Shown here: one piece after another, positions 1 to 7,722 of the stretch
Position numbering within the stretch: position 1 is the stretch's first letter
Layout of the letters: each line of letters opens with the position of its first letter
Source of the DNA: Sunxiuqinia sp965372405
Lineage (GTDB): Bacteria; Bacteroidota; Bacteroidia; Bacteroidales; Prolixibacteraceae
Reading direction: 5' to 3'
Assembly (NCBI GenBank): GCA_965372405.1
Contig: CBDVCE010000068.1
Coordinates: 1 to 25,473 of the forward strand
DNA length: 25,473 nt
Translations under genes and position numbers: made by a program
The notes under the pieces: model-generated
Database searches by the model: none
The model's input: only the letters and a program-made list of their open reading frames with translations
Told to the model about the DNA's origin: nothing

Positions 1-462
1 CCACCAAAAGTTGTTGAGGTGTTGAATATTGTGGATGATGATGTTGAGATTGAAGATGAACTTGAGATTGAAGATACTGAGGCAGATGATGAAACTGTAA
101 TCGATGTTGCTCCAGTTATTCAAGAAGAAGAAGAAGAGGAAGAAGGACAAGTATTCTTTATTGTAGAAGAAATGCCTGAGTTTCCCGGAGGAGAATTAGC
201 TCTTCGTAAGTTTATTGCCAATGCGATTAAGTATCCTGTAATTGCACAGGAAAACGGAATCCAGGGAAAAGTTTACGTGAACTTCGTTGTTGACAAAGAC
301 GGAAGTGTAACACAAGCACGTATTGCACGTGGTGTTGACAAGTCTTTAGATAATGAAGCACTTCGCGTTGTGAATAACCTTCCAAGATGGAAACCAGGAA
401 AACAAAGGGGTAAATCGGTAAGAGTATCTTACACTGTGCCTATTAACTTTAAATTGCAATAA
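1..462 (+). CDS. Energy transducer TonB, C-terminal part (5' end outside window)
   Basis: The frame is open from base 1 to the TAA at 460-462, so the start lies left of the window and only about 153 C-terminal residues are visible. The first 50 or so residues are a very acidic linker (runs such as EIEDELEIEDTE and EEEEEEEG). A TonB C-terminal domain follows, with the usual Bacteroidota hallmarks: MPEFPGG, KYPVIAQENGIQGKVYV, VDKDGSV, and a final P-I-N-F-K-L-Q strand. The protein should sit in the inner membrane, span the periplasm and pass proton-motive energy to TonB-dependent outer-membrane receptors such as SusC-type glycan transporters. The N-terminal membrane helix is not in view. A hairpin terminator follows 23 bp after the stop, so it is not cotranscribed with hflX by default. 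Identification of the domain is secure; which TonB paralogue it is cannot be said. Confidence 0.93.
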   Translation, partial: PPKVVEVLNIVDDDVEIEDELEIEDTEADDETVIDVAPVIQEEEEEEEGQVFFIVEEMPEFPGGELALRKFIANAIKYPVIAQENGIQGKVYVNFVVDKDGSVTQARIARGVDKSLDNEALRVVNNLPRWKPGKQRGKSVRVSYTVPINFKLQ

Positions 463-485
463 AAAGCATTTTAATATATATGATT

Positions 486-518
486 CCTGGTTCCGTATCG
501 TCGGGATCAGGTTTTTTT
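486..518 (+). terminator. Rho-independent terminator after tonB
   Basis: CCTGGTTCCG (486-495) can pair over all ten positions, with two G-U wobbles, to CGGGATCAGG (502-511) around a 6-nt loop, and seven Ts follow (512-518). It lies between the tonB stop and the hflX start, which makes hflX a separate transcription unit. Confidence 0.85.
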
Positions 519-538
519 ATGGTTTTAGTTGAATATTA

Positions 539-1750
539 ATGATAGATAGCACACCAATTACGGAAGTAGCGATTTTAGTGGGATTGATCAATAAGGATCA
601 GGATGAAAGGCAAGCTAAAGAGTATCTGGACGAACTAGAGTTCCTTGCAGATACTGCAGGTGCAACTGTAAAGAAGCAGTTTTTTCAACGGCTTAATTTC
701 CCAAACCCTGCTACTTTTGTAGGTTCTGGTAAGTTGGACGAGATTCACAACTACATTAAAGTACACGATGTTGACACAGTTGTGTTTGATGATGAGTTAA
801 GTCCTACTCAGATCCGAAATATTGAAAAAACGTTGGAATGTAAGGTGCTCGATCGTACCAATCTTATTCTTGATATTTTTGCAAAAAGAGCACAAACAGC
901 TCATGCAAAAACTCAGGTTGAGCTGGCACAGTATCAATATATGCTTCCCCGTTTAACACGAATGTGGACTCACCTTGAACGTCAAAGAGGTGGTATCGGT
1001 ATGCGTGGGCCTGGTGAAACTCAGATTGAAACTGACCGTAGGATTATTTTAGATAAAATTGCAAGGCTAAAAGAACAGCTTAAAAAAATAGATAAGCAAA
1101 AAGCAACCCAGCGAAAGAATCGTGGCAAATTGGTTCGTGTGGCTTTGGTGGGATATACCAATGTAGGTAAATCTACTATCATGAACTTGCTGAGTAAGTC
1201 TGAGGTGTTTGCTGAAAATAAGCTGTTTGCAACCTTGGATACAACTGTACGCAAAATGGTGATTGGCAACCTACCTTTCCTTTTAGCTGACACTGTTGGA
1301 TTTATTCGTAAGCTACCTCATGGTTTGGTCGAGTCGTTTAAATCAACATTAGATGAGGTTCGTGAGGCCGATGTTTTGTTACACGTGGTTGATATTTCGC
1401 ACCCAGGATTCGAAGAGCAAATTGACACCGTAAATAGTACCCTTTCTGAAATAAAAGCTGGAGATAAACCATCCATCTATGTATTCAATAAGATTGATGC
1501 ATTTGACTATGTTCAAAAAGATGATGATGATTTGAGCCCAAAAACGAGAGAGAATAATTCGCTGGAAGACTGGAAAAATAGCTGGATGGGTAAGAAAAAT
1601 ACACCTTCACTTTTTATATCTGCAGTAAAGAAATCTAATATCAACGAATTTAAGCAAGTTCTATATGAGGAAGTAAAGAACATTCATGTTACTCGTTTTC
1701 CTTACAATGATTTTCTTTATGATCCAGCCTGGATAAATCCTGAAGGATAA
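539..1750 (+). CDS. hflX: GTPase HflX
   Basis: A 403-aa protein, normal length for HflX, a ribosome-associated GTPase that can split stalled or hibernating ribosomes under stress. Residues about 1-190 are the HflX-specific N-terminal region, with the diagnostic GGIGMRGPGETQIETDRR stretch followed by a basic helical linker. The G domain has the P-loop GYTNVGKST at about 205-213, DTVGF (G3) at about 251-255 and NKID (G4) at about 317-320. Between G4 and the C-terminus is a polar insert with DDDD. The ATG at 539 is taken as the start because the conserved domain begins directly after it; there is no recognisable Shine-Dalgarno, as is common in this phylum. It stands alone between a terminator and a 278-bp gap. 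The identification is secure. Confidence 0.97.
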   Translation: MIDSTPITEVAILVGLINKDQDERQAKEYLDELEFLADTAGATVKKQFFQRLNFPNPATFVGSGKLDEIHNYIKVHDVDTVVFDDELSPTQIRNIEKTLECKVLDRTNLILDIFAKRAQTAHAKTQVELAQYQYMLPRLTRMWTHLERQRGGIGMRGPGETQIETDRRIILDKIARLKEQLKKIDKQKATQRKNRGKLVRVALVGYTNVGKSTIMNLLSKSEVFAENKLFATLDTTVRKMVIGNLPFLLADTVGFIRKLPHGLVESFKSTLDEVREADVLLHVVDISHPGFEEQIDTVNSTLSEIKAGDKPSIYVFNKIDAFDYVQKDDDDLSPKTRENNSLEDWKNSWMGKKNTPSLFISAVKKSNINEFKQVLYEEVKNIHVTRFPYNDFLYDPAWINPEG

Positions 1751-1762
1751 TACATTACATTC

Positions 1763-1780
1763 TTCCGATAAAGTTCGGGA
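1763..1780 (+). other. Small hairpin downstream of hflX
   Basis: TTCCGA (1763-1768) pairs with TCGGGA (1775-1780), including one G-U pair, around the loop TAAAGT, 12 bp after the hflX stop. No T tract follows, so it is at best a weak terminator or an mRNA 3'-end stabiliser. The rest of the 1751-2028 gap shows no gene; its other readable signal is the sdh promoter. Confidence 0.35.
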
Positions 1781-1947
1781 TGACTCGTTCTGGTTTGTGT
1801 TTCCATACTACAATTTTTTCGCTTTTTATTAACAGAAAATTTACAACTGTAATAACAACTAATCAATGCTTAATCAGGTGGTTAGTTCTGTCAGAGCATA
1901 AATGTTTTTAGAACCGTTTTAAATTAACTAAATTAGCAATTCATTTA

Positions 1948-1978
1948 TTTGGTGAATGGGTGTATACGCCTACTTTTG
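1948..1978 (+). promoter_or_regulatory. Bacteroidota-type promoter for sdhCAB
   Basis: TTTG at 1948-1951 (-33 element) is followed after 19 bp by TACTTTTG at 1971-1978. This fits the Bacteroidota housekeeping consensus TTTG-N19-21-TAnnTTTG exactly. Transcription would start around 1985, giving a leader of roughly 45 nt before the sdhC ATG. Confidence 0.75.
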
Positions 1979-2028
1979 TGGAGCTTTTGAGTAAATGATT
2001 TAATGTATAAATATTAATTGGTTATCCT

Positions 2029-2712
2029 ATGAGTAATTTTCTGACTGCCTCAATCGGAAGAAAGTTTATCATGAGTATTTCAGGTTTATTCCTGATGATG
2101 TTCATATGCGTACACTTGGGCATTAATTTGTTGTTGATTTTTGACGACAGTGGTGATTTGTTCAATTTAGGCGCACACTTTATGACTACAAATCCGATGA
2201 TTAAGGTAATGGAGCCTGTTTTAGGGCTTGGTTTTATGGTTCATATCATCTGGTCATTCATCTTGAGTCTCAAGAACATGAAAGCCAGACCTGTTTCTTA
2301 TGACAAATCAAATCAATCTGATTCCAGTACTTGGGCTTCACGCAACATGTTGATTCTTGGAGCTTTGGTTTTAGTGTTTTTAGTAGCTCACGTTATGAAC
2401 TTCTTCTTGAAGATCAAATTTACAGGTGATCCTTTGTTGACACATGTGTTGGTTGATGGAGTTGAAATGGAGAATGCCTATGCGCTTGTTGCAACGTTGT
2501 TTAAAGGCAGTATAGTTTACTGCATTGTCTATATCTTAGGTGGTATATTATTAGGTTTACACCTCGGACATGGATTCTGGTCAGCATTCCAAACTGTTGG
2601 ATTTGCAAATAAAATCTGGTTGAAAAGATTACAAATTGTTGGTCAAATCTTCGCAGTTATCGTTGCACTTGGTTTTGCAATCATTCCATTGTATTTCCTG
2701 ATTAAATTTTAA
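2029..2712 (+). CDS. sdhC: Succinate dehydrogenase/fumarate reductase cytochrome b subunit
   Basis: A 227-aa integral membrane protein with about five hydrophobic helices, the pattern of the type B (dihaem, single-anchor) succinate:quinone oxidoreductases. It anchors SdhAB to the cytoplasmic membrane and moves electrons between the iron-sulfur subunit and menaquinone. Histidines inside helices that are candidate haem b ligands are His29 (CVHLG), His72 (MVHII), His121 (VAHVM), and His178 and His181 (LHLGH). The N-terminus FLTASIGRKFIMSISGL is typical of the family in this phylum. It is the first gene of sdhCAB, 18 bp before sdhA, and lies behind the promoter at 1948-1978. In Bacteroidota the same complex can run as fumarate reductase under anoxic conditions; sequence alone does not settle the direction. 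Confidence 0.95.
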   Translation: MSNFLTASIGRKFIMSISGLFLMMFICVHLGINLLLIFDDSGDLFNLGAHFMTTNPMIKVMEPVLGLGFMVHIIWSFILSLKNMKARPVSYDKSNQSDSSTWASRNMLILGALVLVFLVAHVMNFFLKIKFTGDPLLTHVLVDGVEMENAYALVATLFKGSIVYCIVYILGGILLGLHLGHGFWSAFQTVGFANKIWLKRLQIVGQIFAVIVALGFAIIPLYFLIKF

Positions 2713-2730
2713 TCGAAAAGAAACTGAATT

Positions 2731-4668
2731 ATGAGCGTATTAAATTCTAAAATACCCGAAGGGCCATTAGCCCAGAAGTGGACGAACTATAAGAATAACC
2801 AAAAACTTGTAAACCCTGCAAATAAGCGTAAGCTTGATGTTATTATTGTAGGAACAGGTTTGGCAGGTGCTGCTGCTGCTGCCTCTCTTGGTGAAATGGG
2901 TTTTAATGTAAAGAACTTTACTATTCAGGATTCTCCTCGTCGTGCACACTCTATTGCTGCACAGGGTGGCATTAATGCTGCGAAAAACTATCCAAATGAT
3001 GGAGATTCAATCTATCGTTTGTTTTATGATACAATTAAAGGTGGTGACTACCGTGCACGCGAAGCTAACGTTCATCGTTTGGCTGAAGTAAGTAACGACA
3101 TCATCGACCAATGTGTGGCACAAGGTGTACCTTTTGCCCGCGAATATGGTGGCTTGCTTGACAACCGTTCTTTCGGTGGTGCTCAGGTTAGCCGTACTTT
3201 TTATGCCAGGGGACAAACTGGACAGCAGTTGTTGTTAGGTGCTTATCAGGCGTTGATGCGTCAGGTGAATGCCAAGACTGTTAAAATGTTTACACGTAAT
3301 GAGTTAGTTGACATTGTTGTTGTTGATGGTAAAGCTCGTGGTATTATTACCCGCGACTTAATTACTGGAAAAACAGAACGTCATTTTGGACATGCTGTTG
3401 TTTTAGCAACCGGAGGTTATGGTAACACATTCTTCCTTTCAACCAATGCCATGGGATCAAATGGATCGGCTGCAATTAAAGCCTTCCATAAAGGCGCTAT
3501 GTTTGCTAATCCATGTATGGCTCAAATTCACCCAACATGTATTCCTGTTCACGGTGAGTTCCAGAGTAAGCTGACTCTGATGTCAGAATCACTACGTAAC
3601 GATGGACGCATCTGGGTTCCTATGAAGAAGGAAGATGCTGAAGCAATTCGTGCTGGTAAAAAGAAACCTACTGATTTATCAGAAGAAGAACGCGATTACT
3701 ATTTGGAGCGTCGTTACCCTGCATTTGGGAACCTTGTTCCTCGTGATGTTGCATCTCGTGCAGCTAAAGAGCGTTGTGATGCTGGTTTTGGTGTTGGTAC
3801 CGGACTAGCTGTTTATCTTGATTTTAAATCGTCAATCGAACGTTTGGGTAAAGATGTTATCGAAGCCCGTTATGGAAACTTATTCCAGATGTACGAAAAA
3901 ATTGTTGACGACAATCCATATGAAACACCAATGATGATTTACCCTGCAATCCATTATACAATGGGTGGTATGTGGGTTGATTATGAATTGCAAACAAATA
4001 TTCCTGGTTTATTTGCTGCTGGTGAAGCAAATTTCTCAGATCACGGTGCAAACCGTCTTGGTGCATCGGCACTAATGCAAGGTTTGGCTGATGGTTATTT
4101 CGTTCTTCCATATACTATTCAGAATTATCTGGCTGACGAGATTGCGACTCCTCGCATGACTACTGAAGAACCTGAATTTGTTGAAACTGAAAAAGCAGTT
4201 AATGATCGTTTTGAAAAACTGAAGAATATCAAAGGTGAGCGTTCAGTTGATAGTATCCACAAAGAACTTGGTTTAGTAATGTGGGATTTCGTTGGAATGG
4301 GACGTAATAAAGAAGGTCTTGAAAAAGCAATCAAACGCATTGCTGAAATCAAGAAAGAATTCTGGTCGAACGTTCGTATTCCTGGTAACGATGAAGGAAT
4401 GAATGTTGAATTGGAAAAAGCCAGCCGTTTAGCTGATTTCATTGAAGTTGGTGAATTGATGGCTAGAGATGGACTGAACCGTGAAGAATCTTGCGGAGGT
4501 CACTTCCGTGAAGAATACCAAACTGAAGAAGGAGAAGCTCTTCGTCAGGATGATAAATTTGCATACGTTTCTTGCTGGGAATTCAAAGGTGATGGAACAG
4601 AGCCAGAACTTCATAAAGAAGAATTGGTTTATGAGAACGTAAAAATGGTTCAACGTAATTACAAGTAA
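2731..4668 (+). CDS. sdhA: Succinate dehydrogenase/fumarate reductase flavoprotein subunit
   Basis: A 645-aa flavoprotein that catalyses succinate/fumarate interconversion in the cytoplasm with covalently bound FAD. It has an N-terminal dinucleotide-binding fold (VIIVGTGLAGAAAAASLG, about 38-55). His73 in the AHSIAAQGGIN motif is the expected covalent FAD attachment site. The substrate/capping region includes HPTCIP and ends with the second FAD-binding segment GLFAAGEANFSDHGANRLGA. The C-terminal helical domain carries the conserved EESCGGHFREEY. The long form of about 640 residues with these signatures is the type B enzyme of Bacteroidota and Epsilonproteobacteria. It sits between sdhC and sdhB with short spacers, so all three are one operon. 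Nothing is truncated and no key residue looks missing. Confidence 0.97.
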   Translation: MSVLNSKIPEGPLAQKWTNYKNNQKLVNPANKRKLDVIIVGTGLAGAAAAASLGEMGFNVKNFTIQDSPRRAHSIAAQGGINAAKNYPNDGDSIYRLFYDTIKGGDYRAREANVHRLAEVSNDIIDQCVAQGVPFAREYGGLLDNRSFGGAQVSRTFYARGQTGQQLLLGAYQALMRQVNAKTVKMFTRNELVDIVVVDGKARGIITRDLITGKTERHFGHAVVLATGGYGNTFFLSTNAMGSNGSAAIKAFHKGAMFANPCMAQIHPTCIPVHGEFQSKLTLMSESLRNDGRIWVPMKKEDAEAIRAGKKKPTDLSEEERDYYLERRYPAFGNLVPRDVASRAAKERCDAGFGVGTGLAVYLDFKSSIERLGKDVIEARYGNLFQMYEKIVDDNPYETPMMIYPAIHYTMGGMWVDYELQTNIPGLFAAGEANFSDHGANRLGASALMQGLADGYFVLPYTIQNYLADEIATPRMTTEEPEFVETEKAVNDRFEKLKNIKGERSVDSIHKELGLVMWDFVGMGRNKEGLEKAIKRIAEIKKEFWSNVRIPGNDEGMNVELEKASRLADFIEVGELMARDGLNREESCGGHFREEYQTEEGEALRQDDKFAYVSCWEFKGDGTEPELHKEELVYENVKMVQRNYK

Positions 4669-4680
4669 TGGCTTTTTAAA

Positions 4681-4685
4681 AGGAG
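4681..4685 (+). promoter_or_regulatory. Strong Shine-Dalgarno for sdhB
   Basis: AGGAG, within AAAAGGAG, lies 7 nt upstream of the sdhB ATG at 4693. It stands out because the other genes here have A/T-rich leaders with no clear anti-SD match. It fixes the sdhB start. Confidence 0.7.
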
Positions 4686-4692
4686 ATCAATC

Positions 4693-5448
4693 ATGGAAAA
4701 AACAATAAATCTCACGCTTAAGGTTTGGCGTCAGAACGGTCCCAAAGAAAAAGGCCGTTTCGAAACCTTTAAGGTTAATAACATATCAGTCGATAGCTCG
4801 TTCCTGGAAATGATGGACATTTTGAATGAGCAATTGATTAACGAAAATAAAGAACCAATTGCATTTGATCACGATTGTCGTGAAGGTATCTGCGGAATGT
4901 GTTCATTGTATATCAATGGTCGTCCACACGGGCCAGATGATGATATAACAACTTGTCAGTTACACATGCGTAAGTTCAAAGATGGTGAAACTGTTACCAT
5001 TGAGCCTTGGCGTGCATCTGCATTCCCAATCATTAAAGACCTGATTGTTGACCGTACAGCATTTGATACAATTATTGCTGCAGGTGGTTACGTCTCAGTA
5101 AGTACTGGTGGTATTCCTGATGCAAATTCAATTCCAATTGGAAAACCTGCGGCTGAAGAAGCAATGGATGCTGCGGCTTGTATTGGTTGTGGAGCTTGTG
5201 TTGCTGCTTGTAAAAACTCATCAGCAATGTTGTTCGTTTCAGCAAAAGTTAGCCAGTTGGCTTTATTGCCACAGGGTAAAGTTGAAGCAAAAAGTCGTGC
5301 TAAGGCAATGGTTGCAAAAATGGATGAGCTTGGATTTGGTGGTTGTACAAACACTGGAGCTTGCGAAGTTGAATGTCCTAAAAGCATTTCAATTTCACAT
5401 ATCTCTCGTTTAAACCGTCAATACCTTCTTTCAAGGTTCTCAGAATAG
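4693..5448 (+). CDS. sdhB: Succinate dehydrogenase/fumarate reductase iron-sulfur subunit
   Basis: A 251-aa electron-transfer subunit linking the FAD of SdhA to the haems of SdhC. The N-terminal plant-type ferredoxin domain has the [2Fe-2S] cysteines Cys62, Cys67, Cys70 and Cys88 (CREGICGMC and a later TTC). The C-terminal domain carries CIGCGACVAAC (Cys163, 166, 169, 173) and CTNTGACEVECPK (Cys218, 224, 228). Together these supply the [4Fe-4S] and [3Fe-4S] clusters expected of the family. The start follows a strong Shine-Dalgarno 24 bp after the sdhA stop. It is the last gene of the operon; a hairpin with a T tract follows 25 bp after the stop. The identification is secure. Confidence 0.97.
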   Translation: MEKTINLTLKVWRQNGPKEKGRFETFKVNNISVDSSFLEMMDILNEQLINENKEPIAFDHDCREGICGMCSLYINGRPHGPDDDITTCQLHMRKFKDGETVTIEPWRASAFPIIKDLIVDRTAFDTIIAAGGYVSVSTGGIPDANSIPIGKPAAEEAMDAAACIGCGACVAACKNSSAMLFVSAKVSQLALLPQGKVEAKSRAKAMVAKMDELGFGGCTNTGACEVECPKSISISHISRLNRQYLLSRFSE

Positions 5449-5473
5449 TAAATTACAATACTACATATGGAAG

Positions 5474-5503
5474 AGCTGTTCGTTTTCGGGCAGCTTTTTT
5501 TTT
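5474..5503 (+). terminator. Rho-independent terminator of sdhCAB
   Basis: AGCTGTTCG (5474-5482) pairs with CGGGCAGCT (5487-5495), with two G-U wobbles, around a TTTT loop, and is followed by an unbroken T tract to 5503. Confidence 0.9.
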
Positions 5504-5560
5504 GGGTGCAGCGAATTCCATTCGCTGATTCAGTATGCAGATAAAATCCGCATCACCCAA
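5502..5560. repeat. 59-nt element able to fold as a three-way junction (REP-like)
   Basis: The segment is built from nested inverted repeats. The outer stem is TTGGGTG (5502-5508) with CACCCAA (5554-5560), 7 of 7 paired. Hairpin 1 is CAGCGAAT (5509-5516) with ATTCGCTG (5520-5527), 8 of 8 paired with a TCC loop. Hairpin 2 is ATGCAGAT (5535-5542) with ATCCGCAT (5546-5553), 7 of 8 paired with an AAA loop. Only the 7-nt linker 5528-5534 is unpaired between the arms. It sits exactly between two convergent transcription units, where REP-type elements often lie. A genome-wide repeat family is inferred, not shown by one copy. Confidence 0.6.
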
Positions 5561-5568
5561 CATGTTAT

Positions 5569-5594
5569 AAAAAAGCCCGAAGAAATTCTCCGGG
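5569..5594 (-). terminator. Terminator of the minus-strand GH172 operon
   Basis: Read on the minus strand, CCCGGAGAA pairs with the mirrored TTCTTCGGG (5576-5594, one G-U pair, tight loop), followed by C and a run of six Ts (5569-5574). It lies 24 bp beyond the stop of the gene ending at 5619 and opposes the sdh terminator. Confidence 0.8.
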
Positions 5595-5618
5595 ACTGAA
5601 AGTATTATTTGATTTGTT

Positions 5619-7703
5619 CTATCTTTTCAGAAAATCATTTTCAATCAGGAAAAAGTCGATTCCAAGGGCAAATTTTAGCTTGACTGCATTTGCATCCTTA
5701 TTTGGATTTTTCATGACAAATTGAATAGTGAAGGCATTATCTACCGGTTCATTCTCACCCAAATCAATGTAAGGGTTGGTTATTCCGCCATGATTTGAAT
5801 AGAAGTCTTGAGAAGCTTTTAATTTCCCATTGACATAGATGTCGAAATTTCCACAATTTTTTCCAACAGCTGCGGCAAATTTGATTATTGATTTCTCAAA
5901 TTGCTCGGTGAGTTTAATTTCTATTGAATCGCCTGGCTTTTCAAACCAAATCTCTTTCATTGCCCCATTACTCAGCTCACCCCACATTGGGATTTTAGAA
6001 TGAGCCTCAGAAACCAGCTTGCTCTTATTTGAAACTGTTAGAATCTCTGCTTCCAATGCACCATCAACTATGTATTGTTCCTTCTTGGCTTCTTCAACTT
6101 TTTGCTGAAGCTCTTCTAAAGTAGGTAATTTCATTGAGGCCATTTCAGGCATAGGTTTCCTGTTGTAAATTACACCAGGTACGCCATACCAAAATGTAGT
6201 TTGTGAATATTGAAGGAAGTGCCACCGTTGTCGGGTTCCGCATGATGACTCTACGTCAAATTGAATTCGTTTTTGAAATGGGATTGCATCCAGCGAACGG
6301 GTACGTGTACAAACATTGTATCCCATTGAACGTGGATTGGCAACAATAATATTTCCTAGAAAAGGTTTTGAGAACTCATCAGCCAGAGTAGGAACTATCC
6401 CACCTGCCCAGCCATAATAATCTTCAGTTCCAGTTCCAAAATGAGATGGAAAGTTGGTTTCAAAATCATCATCAATATAAATTTTCTCATCGCCTTCGCC
6501 CCACCATCCTTCTCGTGGGTTCAATACGGTCCACTCATCTCCAACAATAACTCCTTTTCCTTCAGCAGATAGAAAGTTCCAATCGAAAAGAGGGAAAGTT
6601 GGAGTTGGGGGATCCATTCGCCATGAGGCATAAAAGTGCATGCTGTTTTCATCCCATTTGTAGTTATCGGTAACTACTTTCACACTTATTTTTACGGGTT
6701 CATCCCAAAGGTTCTTCAGGCTTATTTTCCCAGAAGATTGATAAGGCATCATCCAGCGGCAAACCATAGTTCCATCCTCTTTTACAGAACGCTCCCACAT
6801 GTCAAAAGCTTGTTGTTTTCTAACATTGTTAAAGAAGTCACCCAATGGACACCAAAGGGTTTCATTACCATCAAACTCGCCAACAAGAACTGTTGATCGT
6901 AATGCCTGAGCGATGTCTGTAGCTTCCTTAATTTTTATTTCCAGATGTTGAATCGCACCATTTCCATTGGGAAGATCAAGTTGGATTGCTTCCCCTTTTT
7001 CAATTACTTTTTTAGAAGTTAGTGTTTCTCCTTTTGATGCTGGAAGTTCAGAGAGGGTAGCTGCTACTTTTGAACGGAGTTTCTCAGTTTTTTCGAACTC
7101 CTCCATAGTGAAGGTTTTAACAGGGGTTCCTTCTGGATATTTTCGGTAATTGATGATGTTATAGAAGGATTTATTATCCATTGTGATCTTACAACTCTTC
7201 GCATAAGGAATTGGAAAGTAAAGGTTTCCAGCTCGTGTAGATTCATCTGCAAAAGGTGCTTTTATAAAATCCTGTCCTTTAACCAAGGCAAAGAAGTTGG
7301 TGTTGATAACCGGTTCGGTTGCTCCATCCAAATAGAACTTAATGTTTGCTCCGGTGGTATCATTTAATCCATAGTAAAAACAAACAGCCCAGATTTTAGT
7401 GATTACTCCGGGGCCATCATCTTCCATAATCACCCATTCTTTTTGACCGTTGTTTTCTTCAATTCTGATATAACCAATTCCGTCACTATCGGCAAACCAT
7501 CCGGGTTTATCAGGAGAAACAGATTCACGGTTATAGCTACTTGCCTGTAGGCACTGATAGCCACTTTCGGGGAAGCGGGTGATCTGTTCCCGATCAACCA
7601 TTTCATTTAGAAGTGTACTCAGGTTTATTTCTTTTGACTCCCGACAAGAACTGAATAAACTTGCTGTAAGGATTATTCCGAATATATAGATTGAAATCTT
7701 CAT
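5619..7703 (-). CDS. GH172 (DUF2961) lipoprotein with C-terminal beta module
   Basis: A 694-aa GH172-family protein. Known GH172 enzymes act on furanosides (alpha-D-fructofuranosidase/difructose anhydride enzymes and exo-D-arabinofuranosidases); the substrate here is unknown. ATG at 7703 is chosen over an in-frame TTG at 7730 because a lipoprotein signal begins there (ISIYIFGIILTASLFSSC, lipid at Cys20). The core spans about 25-530, with SSYNRES near the start and the two glutamate motifs GEGDEK (Glu403) and GTGTEDYY (Glu427). These Glu residues match the conserved acidic pair in the two paralogues here and are probably catalytic (inference). Residues about 545-694 form a beta-rich extension (KPGDSIEIKL, NFDIYVNGK) resembling a carbohydrate-binding sandwich, absent from the other two paralogues. 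It is the last gene of its operon, 19 bp after the preceding stop. Confidence 0.88.
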   Translation of the reverse strand: MKISIYIFGIILTASLFSSCRESKEINLSTLLNEMVDREQITRFPESGYQCLQASSYNRESVSPDKPGWFADSDGIGYIRIEENNGQKEWVIMEDDGPGVITKIWAVCFYYGLNDTTGANIKFYLDGATEPVINTNFFALVKGQDFIKAPFADESTRAGNLYFPIPYAKSCKITMDNKSFYNIINYRKYPEGTPVKTFTMEEFEKTEKLRSKVAATLSELPASKGETLTSKKVIEKGEAIQLDLPNGNGAIQHLEIKIKEATDIAQALRSTVLVGEFDGNETLWCPLGDFFNNVRKQQAFDMWERSVKEDGTMVCRWMMPYQSSGKISLKNLWDEPVKISVKVVTDNYKWDENSMHFYASWRMDPPTPTFPLFDWNFLSAEGKGVIVGDEWTVLNPREGWWGEGDEKIYIDDDFETNFPSHFGTGTEDYYGWAGGIVPTLADEFSKPFLGNIIVANPRSMGYNVCTRTRSLDAIPFQKRIQFDVESSCGTRQRWHFLQYSQTTFWYGVPGVIYNRKPMPEMASMKLPTLEELQQKVEEAKKEQYIVDGALEAEILTVSNKSKLVSEAHSKIPMWGELSNGAMKEIWFEKPGDSIEIKLTEQFEKSIIKFAAAVGKNCGNFDIYVNGKLKASQDFYSNHGGITNPYIDLGENEPVDNAFTIQFVMKNPNKDANAVKLKFALGIDFFLIENDFLKR

Positions 7704-7722
7704 GTCGATTTTAGTTATAGTT

